The position numbers were made by a program, and so were the translations under genes. The notes under the pieces are model-generated. The model was not told the origin of the DNA. It worked only from the letters and a program-made list of their open reading frames with translations, and searched no databases. Of a stretch of 64,000 bases of DNA, positions 15,401-23,150 are shown piece after piece. Source of the DNA: JACKOB01 sp024234575 (lineage in GTDB: Bacteria; Pseudomonadota; Gammaproteobacteria; Pseudomonadales; Oleiphilaceae); NCBI GenBank assembly GCA_051208035.1, contig JBPJFZ010000016.1, forward strand, positions 40,917 through 104,916, read 5' to 3'. Numbering within the stretch: the stretch's first letter is position 1; each line of letters starts with the position of its first letter.

Positions 15401-18400
15401 CTCTTTTGGGTAGCTCCATCAGCTCGGCTTTAATATCGCCCGCCGTTCTTGCCCACGGCGGGTTTTTTGTTAGTGTTTGGGTAAGTTGTTGAATCTCTTG
15501 TGCGTCACACTCTTTGTTCGTGGCCATTGTTTTCAATCTGCTGCTTTCGTTTTCTGTAGCGGTAACAACGGTGTACCAATGCTGTTGATTAACTGACCGT
15601 TTGATCAAATAGAGTTGCTTGTTATCGCGCACCAGTATCAACGTTTTGTCAGGTACCCTTTGATAAGCGGCTAATTGGCAGATAACGCGGCTCGCCTCAG
15701 ACTGGTTGATAAAGCTATGCCCCTCAGTTAATAAAAACTCCAGTGACAATGTAGTTTGTGCCGTGGAAGTATTTGTTGGCAAAGGCGGCGCTGTGGATTT
15801 CATATTCAGCTTGTATAAAGGTTCCTGCGGGGGTGGCAGCGCGGCGGCTGTATTTGCCGAAAGGGCGATATCGGGCACGGCATGACGTGCGCCGCTGGGG
15901 CTGGAAAACAGCCCAATATCACCCTGGTTTGATCGCAAGCCCATCGCCAGCAGGTAGTCTTCGGCAATAGTAAGACGATAGCGACCCGGTGCGATATTTT
16001 TGAACAGGTAATAGCCATCAATATCCGTTTTCGTCGTGCCTACTTGATTGTCTTCCAGGTCTTTGATCACCAAGGGCACACCAGCCATGGCGCGGCTGTC
16101 ATTCCCATCCTGGTGATAAATGTAGCCTTCGAATTCGTTCATGGTCTGTAACGGGAACATCAGCGTGCTGTAACCGCCGGGGTGAGAGTTGAAAACTGCT
16201 TTACCGTTTATCGGTACCAGAAACGGATCTTCTACCGTACTCATATCAATGCTTATTTGTTGGCCCTCGAAGGTATCCGCGCCGGGCAACAATACGCTGC
16301 CTCTTCGGTCAGTACTGAGTTCACGCCAGCGATAGTTCCCCAGAAAACTGATGTTTTCGAGACCGACATCGCCTTTGTCGAAAACTTGATTGCGGTTTTT
16401 GTCCCAGTAAGCAAACGCATGAATACGGGACTTCTGATCATCCCGCAGGTATGACATCGACAGGCTTTGGGTAAGTGGATCGTAGCCAATTGAGAACGAC
16501 ACGCCGCTAGAAAACGCCCAATCCCCGGAATGGTCATAGCGGGTATCAAGGGTAAAGTTAACCCCCCGTGTTTTTAGCGTTACACTTTGGGAAAAACCGA
16601 CAGTCTTCAGGCTATCATTATCGTAACTAAGGCGTGTGGTGCTAAATAACCGATTGTTTTTTTGCCAGCGGGCTTCCACGTTGGCATCGGTAATCGTCCA
16701 ATGCTCTTGCGTGTCGGCAGTTAGCCCCGAGGTTAGCTGCCATGCGCCCAGCCGTTGGGTGAGGAAAAACTGGTAGGTGAGGTCATCTTCACCTGCCTGC
16801 TCATTATAGTTGAGCGTATGTTGCCAGCTGCCGCTGAAAATTCCCTGATAGAGTGTGCCGCTGAGGATTTTTCCGTCTTCTGCATCTAAAAGCTTGTCAT
16901 AGCGACCATTCAGTCGCCAGCCAACGCCTGCTATCGGGAATGTCTGACCACTCATGCCCAGACGAAAGCGATCAGTGAGCAGGGAGTTATCGGCGCCACG
17001 TAAATCAGAAAAAATCAGATCGCTGAAATGCGAATATTCACTGTTAAGCGCAACGTTGTACCATTGGTCTGATCCACCGAGAAAGAAGGCGTTCTCTCCC
17101 TGGTCATCGACGACGCCCTCGATAGTCAACCGTGCGCTGTCCCACTTATGCAGAATATTGCTGCTGATATAGTGGTAGTCTTCTTCTTCCTGACTTAATT
17201 GGTGCGCACCGATTCCGATACTGGTGTGATCATTTAGGCCGTAGTTAAATACAAGCTTGCCCTCTATACCTCGTTTCTCTTCGTCATCGTCACCAATTGC
17301 CCGTCCACCTTTTTCCAGTATAAAACCTTCGTAATTAAGGCGTCCTTTCGGTGAATCTTCCTGATCGACGTTGATGGTTTTATTGAACTCGAAAGCCTCC
17401 CCGGCGTCGCCGTATATTTTAAGTACAAAGTCGTTGGCACCGGTGAATAAGTCGATGTCATCAAAGATAACCCGGCCTTCGTTACCTACCTGGGTAATAT
17501 CAATAAGCAGCCCTTCGTTATACAGCTCGGCACGCCAGCCTTCAGGCAGGTTGCTCTCGAAGGCTATTCTGGCAAAGCCTGCACTGCGGCCGCTGGGTTG
17601 GCTGCGTAGTTGCAGTCCCAGGCCAGTACCTGAGCTGTGGATAAGGTTGTCACGATTGGTGTAGATATCGCCAAATTCATACATCGACAGGTTAAACGGG
17701 GCGTTGTGATTGCCATCCTGATAGCGTGACATCTTTAGCCGGTGGCTGCTGCGACTATCGGTTTCACTTTGCGAGTTCCATTCGAGGCTATGATAAAGCA
17801 CATCAGCTACGCCGATGGTGTTGTAGCGGCCCTTCCATTCATCACTTTCTTTCTTTGTGCCCTTCAGTGACAAGTAAAAAGAGGGGGGATTAAGCAGATT
17901 GTAGGTGTCGTTGGTGATGTAGTCCGGTGTAAATACAGATGTTTGCCAGTTGTTGAGTGTGGCCGGGCTTAAAGATTGAGGTCGCAACTGTTGGTGACTG
18001 GTAGAGAAGTCTACCCGCAACTTTCGGTAATCTGCTGTAAGCTTGCTTTGTAAAAGACTTTGCCAGTTTGCTGCCGACAGATAGTACTGAACGCCATCGC
18101 TGGCAAGCTGCAAATTCTCGGCTATCGGGCAGGTTGTAAATGGCAGGGTAATGATCAGCTTGCCTTCCGGCAGCGCTGCACTGTTAATGCCCAGATCGAA
18201 AAGACTACTTAGCTCTTCAACGGGCAAATACAACCCGTCATTCCTCTGGTAACTGTCCAGTGCGTCATAAAGTGTTGTGCCGAAGCCTCTTAGCACCATG
18301 ATGTGATAATTGTCGTTTTCTGAAAGCGGGGTGGTTTGGATCAGAGGATAGGTGCAGACACTTTGTGGCGCGGTACCAGCAGCACCGCTGGCGCAGGCGG

Positions 18401-18449
18401 TGCCGCAGGCCAGCAAACATAACAGACTGAAAAGAAACTGTTTTGGCAT
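15387..18449 (-). CDS. outer-membrane usher-like protein
   Basis: A 1020-residue exported protein with a signal peptide (ending about ACAS). The first 180 residues look like an usher N-terminal chaperone-binding domain, followed by a long beta-barrel region (about 190-660) of alternating aromatic strands. After the barrel comes an EF-hand-like DKNRNQVFDKGDVGLEN segment, then a carboxypeptidase-regulatory/SdrB-like domain (about 790-860, TDIDGYYLFKNIAPGRYRL) and a small C-terminal domain. It is longer than PapC-type ushers (about 800) and resembles the ushers found with DUF4402 subunits. It should secrete subunits across the outer membrane. The start follows the chaperone stop by 9 bases, indicating one operon. 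Confidence 0.85.
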   Translation of the reverse strand: MPKQFLFSLLCLLACGTACASGAAGTAPQSVCTYPLIQTTPLSENDNYHIMVLRGFGTTLYDALDSYQRNDGLYLPVEELSSLFDLGINSAALPEGKLIITLPFTTCPIAENLQLASDGVQYYLSAANWQSLLQSKLTADYRKLRVDFSTSHQQLRPQSLSPATLNNWQTSVFTPDYITNDTYNLLNPPSFYLSLKGTKKESDEWKGRYNTIGVADVLYHSLEWNSQSETDSRSSHRLKMSRYQDGNHNAPFNLSMYEFGDIYTNRDNLIHSSGTGLGLQLRSQPSGRSAGFARIAFESNLPEGWRAELYNEGLLIDITQVGNEGRVIFDDIDLFTGANDFVLKIYGDAGEAFEFNKTINVDQEDSPKGRLNYEGFILEKGGRAIGDDDEEKRGIEGKLVFNYGLNDHTSIGIGAHQLSQEEEDYHYISSNILHKWDSARLTIEGVVDDQGENAFFLGGSDQWYNVALNSEYSHFSDLIFSDLRGADNSLLTDRFRLGMSGQTFPIAGVGWRLNGRYDKLLDAEDGKILSGTLYQGIFSGSWQHTLNYNEQAGEDDLTYQFFLTQRLGAWQLTSGLTADTQEHWTITDANVEARWQKNNRLFSTTRLSYDNDSLKTVGFSQSVTLKTRGVNFTLDTRYDHSGDWAFSSGVSFSIGYDPLTQSLSMSYLRDDQKSRIHAFAYWDKNRNQVFDKGDVGLENISFLGNYRWRELSTDRRGSVLLPGADTFEGQQISIDMSTVEDPFLVPINGKAVFNSHPGGYSTLMFPLQTMNEFEGYIYHQDGNDSRAMAGVPLVIKDLEDNQVGTTKTDIDGYYLFKNIAPGRYRLTIAEDYLLAMGLRSNQGDIGLFSSPSGARHAVPDIALSANTAAALPPPQEPLYKLNMKSTAPPLPTNTSTAQTTLSLEFLLTEGHSFINQSEASRVICQLAAYQRVPDKTLILVRDNKQLYLIKRSVNQQHWYTVVTATENESSRLKTMATNKECDAQEIQQLTQTLTKNPPWARTAGDIKAELMELPKRATDK
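15439..15468 (+). terminator. intrinsic terminator of the DUF4402 gene, inside the usher coding sequence
   Basis: CCCGCCG (15439-15445) pairs with CGGCGGG (15456-15462) around a 10-nt loop, then six T residues. It lies 39 bases past the DUF4402 stop and entirely within the last codons of the antisense usher gene. Confidence 0.85.
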
Positions 18450-18458
18450 CAATAGACT

Positions 18459-19253
18459 CTAATCCGCCGCGACCTGAATTCGAATCTTGCTTACCAACGG
18501 CGTGTCCGATGTGTCGTCTCGATAAATTAGCGATAACAGCCCTACGGGCTTTTCATCCAGCCGCAAGGTTACCTGGCGTCTGCTGATATTGGCGTAAATC
18601 GCAAAGCCTGTAGCTTCTTGCAGAATCTCCTGATCTCGGATTAATTGCAGCTGGCCACTGCTGGAAAGTTGTCCTGACCGATTAAGCATGGCAGAAAACT
18701 GCCAGCGTCCATCTGCAAGCTTGGTTAAGGCTGGGGCGTCGAGCCATACTTTTGCACTAAGCTCGCCATGGCGCACGATAATTGGCAAATTGTAGGCGGT
18801 CTGCTGGATGAGTTGCGTATCGCTTTTACCTTCATGCTGGGCCGGACGGGTCAAGATGCGGGTAAACGATAAATACTCATTCGGTTTTAGGCCGTAAGGT
18901 TTACTCACCTTAAAACGAATAACCTGGGATTCACCAGGGGCCAGTTGCCCTTGCCGAGGCGAAAACTTAAGCAGCCCTGCGGCAGAATGTGGGCTGCTTT
19001 CGGGCTCTGCAAACTGGATGGTGCCATCTTCTTGCATGTAAGCATCACGTAAGGTGACGCGAAACTCTACCAAATCATTACCTTTATTTTGTAAACGTAA
19101 GGCATGGGCTCTTTTTTGGTCGTCGAAGACAATCCGCTGCTCGGAAAGCGCCACCGCTGCATAGGCGCTGGTGTTAAACATCAAATTGGCAACACAAAGC
19201 AGGATCAGCCAATGTTGCTTTGAGAATAAACACTTTAAAATTGGGTTAGTCAT
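18459..19253 (-). CDS. PapD-like periplasmic fimbrial chaperone
   Basis: The 264-residue protein has a signal peptide (MTNPILKCLF to SAYA) and a two-lobed immunoglobulin-like chaperone body: ALSEQRIVFDD and RAHALRLQNKG (first strands), the FSPRQGQLAPGESQVIRF strand typical of PapD family proteins, then KPNEYLSFTRIL and a second domain ending LVSKIRIQVA. It should cap subunits by donor-strand complementation and deliver them to the usher. The ATG at 19253 is preferred over the TTG at 19295 because the signal peptide starts there. It is the first gene of the chaperone-usher operon. Confidence 0.88.
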   Translation of the reverse strand: MTNPILKCLFSKQHWLILLCVANLMFNTSAYAAVALSEQRIVFDDQKRAHALRLQNKGNDLVEFRVTLRDAYMQEDGTIQFAEPESSPHSAAGLLKFSPRQGQLAPGESQVIRFKVSKPYGLKPNEYLSFTRILTRPAQHEGKSDTQLIQQTAYNLPIIVRHGELSAKVWLDAPALTKLADGRWQFSAMLNRSGQLSSSGQLQLIRDQEILQEATGFAIYANISRRQVTLRLDEKPVGLLSLIYRDDTSDTPLVSKIRIQVAAD

Positions 19254-19281
19254 ATCTTTCGCGAGGTAAAGGGCAAATAAA

Positions 19282-19296
19282 GTTGTCTGTGACAAC
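19282..19296 (-). promoter_or_regulatory. palindrome upstream of the chaperone gene
   Basis: GTTGTCTGTGACAAC is a perfect 6-3-6 inverted repeat, 29 bases before the chaperone ATG. It could be a repressor operator or a small leader hairpin; no regulator is identified. Confidence 0.4.
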
Positions 19297-19314
19297 AGTA
19301 TAGCTGCTTCTTAC

Positions 19315-19372
19315 ATCGCGGTGATGGGATGACGGTTTTTTACCGGCAAAGCCAGTCTTTAGGCGGCATCGC
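19315..19372 (-). promoter_or_regulatory. structured leader element of the chaperone-usher operon
   Basis: Within 58 bases there are three nested or adjacent hairpins: CGGT/ACCG (19333-19336 with 19342-19345) over a T/A-run loop, GGC-AAA-GCC (19345-19353), and a longer-range pairing of GCGATGCCGCC (19362-19372, minus strand) with the GCGG-GATG region at 19317-19325. The compact GC-rich architecture followed by A/T-rich sequence is like a riboregulator. It does not match the GEMM c-di-GMP consensus or any class I can name. Confidence 0.3.
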
Positions 19373-19404
19373 TACCCAAAAAATAGTTTTTACAGGTTGG
19401 AATT

Positions 19405-19650
19405 TCAGATAAAAAACAGCATGGGGTAAGCCAGTAATAGCTTGTTATGGAAAAACTTACCATTGAGCTTGCTGGCAATGGAGTTGATCTCGGTGCGGCT
19501 GCATTCCATCTTTATCAGCGCCACAACATTTTCCTGGCTGCTTTGATTAAGGAGAAATATATTTTCAATAGCACCAAAGCTTTGTAGCAGACTGGTTTTT
19601 ATTTCAGAAATGGTAATTTCAATAGGCAGATTAGCTATTTGAATATGCAT
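19405..19650 (-). CDS. small RRM-like RNA-binding protein (putative)
   Basis: The 81-residue protein fits a single RNA-recognition motif: first strand MHIQIANLPIEI (RNP2-like), helix ITISEIKTSLLQSFG, second strand AIENIFLLN, third strand ENVVALIKM (RNP1-like but lacking the usual aromatic residues), helix EINSIASKLNG and last strand HNKLLLAY. The pattern matches closely for topology, less so for RNA-contact residues. Bacterial single-RRM proteins are common in marine bacteria and cyanobacteria, often of unknown target. There is no strong ribosome site. It lies between the chaperone-usher leader and another small gene on the same strand. Confidence 0.6.
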   Translation of the reverse strand: MHIQIANLPIEITISEIKTSLLQSFGAIENIFLLNQSSQENVVALIKMECSRTEINSIASKLNGKFFHNKLLLAYPMLFFI

Positions 19651-19865
19651 GATGAGTTGATCGCCAGTAGTTTATTGTTTTGGGAGATCTGAATAGTCGG
19701 TCGATACAACTTTAGGCCGGAGTTTCAAACTTTCACCCTGCACCATATAGTAATCAGCGACGGCAGGGAATCGACATTGTTACAATTTAAGTAATACCTC
19801 ACATTTTTTCTGGTTTTAGTGACACGGTTTGATGCACCTAGCTGTTCTAACAAATGTTTGATTGC

Positions 19866-20117
19866 TCATAGTCTTAAGACCGCCGCTTTAAGTCGTTTAA
19901 GCAGTGTCTCGCCAAGCTGTCGTTTGCACCATTTTGGTAAATGACGGGCGGAAATTTCGACGCCAGCGGGATCAATTAAATACACATCGGTATCCCGTCT
20001 ATTATTTTTATCAAGATAACCCTCTTCTTTAAGCCACTGCGCGACAACTTTCGCATCACTATGCCCGAAAATGTCACGACCGCCGCAGAGTGTGAGTTCA
20101 ATAACTCTATATCCCAT
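19866..20117 (-). CDS. conserved-looking hypothetical protein, 83 residues
   Basis: A small, basic, soluble protein without a signal peptide. It reads as a folded domain: RVIELTLCGGRDIF, a helix with VVAQWLKEEGYL, a DTDVYLIDPAGVEIS segment, then a basic amphipathic tail (HLPKWCKRQLGETLLKRLKAAV) that could bind nucleic acid. No family is recognised. It is on the same strand as the RRM-like gene, 215 bases away, so co-transcription is uncertain. The stretch between the two genes shows no other feature. Confidence 0.55.
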   Translation of the reverse strand: MGYRVIELTLCGGRDIFGHSDAKVVAQWLKEEGYLDKNNRRDTDVYLIDPAGVEISARHLPKWCKRQLGETLLKRLKAAVLRL

Positions 20118-20337
20118 GGGTGATTATTTCGCTGCTGATGATTAGTTTGGCTTTATGGGCCCGCTTCAAGCCATCTTTTCTGGCGTAGTATGGGGAAAAT
20201 GCCTTAAAAATACTATCTGACAGATCTAACTTCGACGATGGCTACTGCCGATCTTCTCGTCAAACGGTGGTGCATCTGTGTTATGTTATGCCGGTGCTAA
20301 CTATTCGAGATGCAACGTGGATCATCATCTTCAAAAA

Positions 20338-20907
20338 ATGCGGACAACGCTTGAGCAAAAATTTAACGCCAGATTATCTGATTGGGACTACTTTACCGGC
20401 TTGTTTCATCTGCAGACGCTTGCCGAAGGTGAGCATTGGATTCGTTCTGGCGAGCGGCGTGATGAGTTTTTCTTTATTTCCGAAGGGCTGGTAAGAATTT
20501 ACTACGTTGATCAGGAAGGCAATGAAGTAAACGAAGGCTTTTATGAAGAAGGCATGCTGCTTGGGCCGATTTCGAGTTTTATCAGTGGTTCACCCTGTCT
20601 TTATTATATTCAGGCGTTGGAGCCCTGTACGTTGGTGGCGGTTAACTACCATGCGTTTCATGAGTATGCGAAGGATAAGCCAGACATTCTGAATTTTGAG
20701 CTGACTTTTATGCAAAGCCTGTTTGTGAGTAATGCCACCAGGGATGCTAAAAGACTTATTAATAATGGAGAGCAACGTTACCGCTGGTTCTGTCGCGAAT
20801 ATTCTCACTTATTTGAACGTATCCCGCAGTACCATATTGCCTCGTTTTTAGGGATGACGCCGGTTAGTCTTTCCCGGCTGCGACGCAGTGTCGGCAAGCC
20901 GGGATAG
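20338..20907 (+). CDS. Crp/Fnr-family transcriptional regulator
   Basis: A 189-residue regulator with an N-terminal cyclic-nucleotide-binding beta-roll (LAEGEHWIRSGERRDEFFFISEGLVRIYYV, split by a turn, and GPISSFISGSP in place of the phosphate-binding cassette) and a C-terminal helix-turn-helix with IASFLGMTPVSLSRLRR as recognition helix. The cassette lacks the RTAT-like residues of true cAMP receptors, so the ligand is probably different or absent, as in the many short Crp-like regulators. It ends 18 bases from the convergent fadH stop. The ATG at 20338 gives the usual length; the longer frame from 20278 lacks support. Confidence 0.85.
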   Translation: MRTTLEQKFNARLSDWDYFTGLFHLQTLAEGEHWIRSGERRDEFFFISEGLVRIYYVDQEGNEVNEGFYEEGMLLGPISSFISGSPCLYYIQALEPCTLVAVNYHAFHEYAKDKPDILNFELTFMQSLFVSNATRDAKRLINNGEQRYRWFCREYSHLFERIPQYHIASFLGMTPVSLSRLRRSVGKPG

Positions 20908-20924
20908 GTTTTACCTAGTCGCTA

Positions 20925-22949
20925 CTAAATAGACAAAGCAAGCCTTGTGCCCTGGTCAATTGCGCGCTTGGCATCCAGTTCGGCGGCCACATCGGCACCA
21001 CCAATCAGATGATGAGGTTTGTTCAGGCCGTCAACCAGCTCACGCAGTGGATCTTGCCCGGCACACAGAATGACGTTATCGACTGCCAGTACTTGCTTCT
21101 CTCCGGCGATATCAATGTGCAGCCCCTGATCGTCTATTTTTTCGTAAGTGCAGGCAGGAATCATATGCACGCCCTTGTTTTTAAGGCCCGTACGATGAAT
21201 CCAGCCAGTTGTTTTACCTAACTTGGCACCCACTTTTGATTTCTTGCGCTGCAGTAAATAAACCTCACGGGCAGCAGGTGAAACAACGGCTTCTACGCCT
21301 TCGATGCCACCGCGAGCCTGCAGTGTCATATCGACGCCCCATTCTTTCATAAAGGCAGGAATGTTCTGGCTGGTTGATTCACCAGAATGTGTCAGGTATT
21401 CAGAAACGTCGAAACCAATGCCACCGGCACCAATCACGGCTACTTTCTTGCCCACTGGTGCTTTGTGGCGCAGTACGTCGAGATAGCCAAGCACTTTCGG
21501 GTGATCAACGCCCTCAATCTCTGGTGTTCTGGGCTGAATGCCGGTTGCCAGAATCACTTCATCGAAATCGTCACCGTTTAAATCTGCGGCGGTAACTTTG
21601 CGTCCCAATGCCAATGTGACGCCTGTTTTCTCGATCTGCTTACCGTAGTAGCGCAACGTTTCGTAGAACTCTTCTTTGCCAGGAATTTGCTTGGCCACGT
21701 TAAACTGGCCGCCGATTTCATCTGCCGCATCAAACAATGTAACTTTGTGACCGCGCTCGGCAGCGGTGGTCGCAAACGCCAAGCCTGCGGGGCCTGCACC
21801 GATAACCGCCAGTTTTTTCGCCGCCGTTACAGGGGTAATGGGCATTTCGGTTTCATGGCAGGCACGAGGGTTAACCAGACAACTGGTCATTCTGCCACTG
21901 AACACGTTGTCTAAGCAGGCCTGGTTACAGCCGATGCAGGTGTTGATTTCATCACTCTTACCTTCGGCCGCTTTTTGCACAAAGAAAGCGTCGGCAAGAA
22001 ATGGTCGCGCCATGGAGACCATGTCGGCATCGCCACGGGCCAATACTTCTTCTGCAACTTCTGGGGTGTTGATCCGATTCGAGGTAATCAGCGGAATATT
22101 CAGCTCTTTCTTAAATTTCGCCGTTACCCAGGTAAATGCCGCACGGGGAACTTTCGTCGCGATCGTTGGAACCCGTGCTTCGTGCCAGCCAATACCGGTG
22201 TTAATGATGGTTGCGCCAGCCTTTTCAATAGCCTTGCCTAACTGCAGCACTTCTTCATAGGTGCTGCCGCCTTCAACCAAATCCAGCATCGATAAACGAT
22301 AGATGATAATAAACTCTTTACCCACGGCTTCGCGTACGCGAGTGACCACTTCTACAGCCAGACGCATGCGGTTTTCATATTCGCCACCCCATCTGTCGTC
22401 GCGCTGGTTGGTACGCTGTGCCAGAAACTGGTTAATGAAGTAGCCTTCAGAGCCCATAATCTCGACGCCATCGTAACCACCGATTTGCGCATGCTTCGCC
22501 AATTGCACGATGTCGTTGATCTGCTTCTGAATGCCATCTTCATCCAGTGCCTGTGGCTTAAATGGATTGATCGGTGCCTGTACTGCAGAAGGTGCAACAA
22601 GTTTTGGGTTAAAAGCATAACGGCCGGTATGCAAAATTTGCATACAGATTTTACTGCCAGCTTCGTGCACCGCATCGGTGATTTCACGGTGCTTTAGTGC
22701 ATCTTCTTCGTTCTTGATTAACTGTGTTTGTGGGTGCGTGGCGCCTTCGGCATTAGGGCCGAAACCACCGGTCACGATAAGGCCAACGCCACCGCGTGCA
22801 CGCTCTGCAAAAAACGCCGCCATTCTTGTTAAACCGTCGGGGGCTTCTTCCAGACCTGTATGCATAGATCCCATTAATACGCGATTTTTCAGCGTCGTGA
22901 ATCCTAAGTCGAGAGGCTTTAACATATGTGGGTAGCGTGCTGCTGTCAT
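20925..22949 (-). CDS. fadH: 2,4-dienoyl-CoA reductase (NADPH)
   Basis: Reduces 2,4-dienoyl-CoA to trans-3-enoyl-CoA so that unsaturated fatty acids with even-numbered double bonds can enter beta-oxidation. The 674 residues match the E. coli enzyme's size and order: an N-terminal FMN TIM barrel (about 1-330) with the active-site Tyr in EGYFINQFLAQRTN and His in IGWHEARVP, a 4Fe-4S cluster (CIGCNQACLDN then SCLVNP, about 337-356), then FAD- and NADPH-binding Rossmann domains (VIGAGPAGLAFA, about 384; VAVIGAGGIGFDVSEY, about 508). It is divergent from an acyl-CoA dehydrogenase across a 200-bp gap containing a strong palindrome. Confidence 0.96.
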   Translation of the reverse strand: MTAARYPHMLKPLDLGFTTLKNRVLMGSMHTGLEEAPDGLTRMAAFFAERARGGVGLIVTGGFGPNAEGATHPQTQLIKNEEDALKHREITDAVHEAGSKICMQILHTGRYAFNPKLVAPSAVQAPINPFKPQALDEDGIQKQINDIVQLAKHAQIGGYDGVEIMGSEGYFINQFLAQRTNQRDDRWGGEYENRMRLAVEVVTRVREAVGKEFIIIYRLSMLDLVEGGSTYEEVLQLGKAIEKAGATIINTGIGWHEARVPTIATKVPRAAFTWVTAKFKKELNIPLITSNRINTPEVAEEVLARGDADMVSMARPFLADAFFVQKAAEGKSDEINTCIGCNQACLDNVFSGRMTSCLVNPRACHETEMPITPVTAAKKLAVIGAGPAGLAFATTAAERGHKVTLFDAADEIGGQFNVAKQIPGKEEFYETLRYYGKQIEKTGVTLALGRKVTAADLNGDDFDEVILATGIQPRTPEIEGVDHPKVLGYLDVLRHKAPVGKKVAVIGAGGIGFDVSEYLTHSGESTSQNIPAFMKEWGVDMTLQARGGIEGVEAVVSPAAREVYLLQRKKSKVGAKLGKTTGWIHRTGLKNKGVHMIPACTYEKIDDQGLHIDIAGEKQVLAVDNVILCAGQDPLRELVDGLNKPHHLIGGADVAAELDAKRAIDQGTRLALSI

Positions 22950-23000
22950 GTATATCTCCGCGTTTATCTATCGCTTATCGAGTTACTTCAGAATACATTT

Positions 23001-23026
23001 GTCTTCGTCTGGTGCCAGACTAAGAC
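23001..23026. promoter_or_regulatory. 26-bp palindromic operator between fadH and acyl-CoA dehydrogenase
   Basis: Twelve-base arms (GTCTTCGTCTGG and CCAGACTAAGAC) around a TG centre are complementary at 11 of 12 positions. It lies 52 bases from fadH and 125 bases from the dehydrogenase start, ideally placed to control both. Fatty-acid genes are usually repressed by FadR or PsrA-type regulators; the sequence is not their classic site, so the regulator is unknown. Confidence 0.65.
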
Positions 23027-23150
23027 TTACCTTTTTGATTGATGTGTATGTTAGTAGCTCGCGTCGGATCTCGCCTTATCATTTGTTAATGAACGCATAA
23101 AATTTCGCACCAATAATGACCAGCAACTTATTCCACAGGATATCTCAGCC

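Noticed and set aside
19315..19372. c-di-GMP (GEMM) riboswitch
   Set aside because: GGCAAAGCC resembles part of it, but the tetraloop receptor, the other conserved pairs and the strand do not fit.
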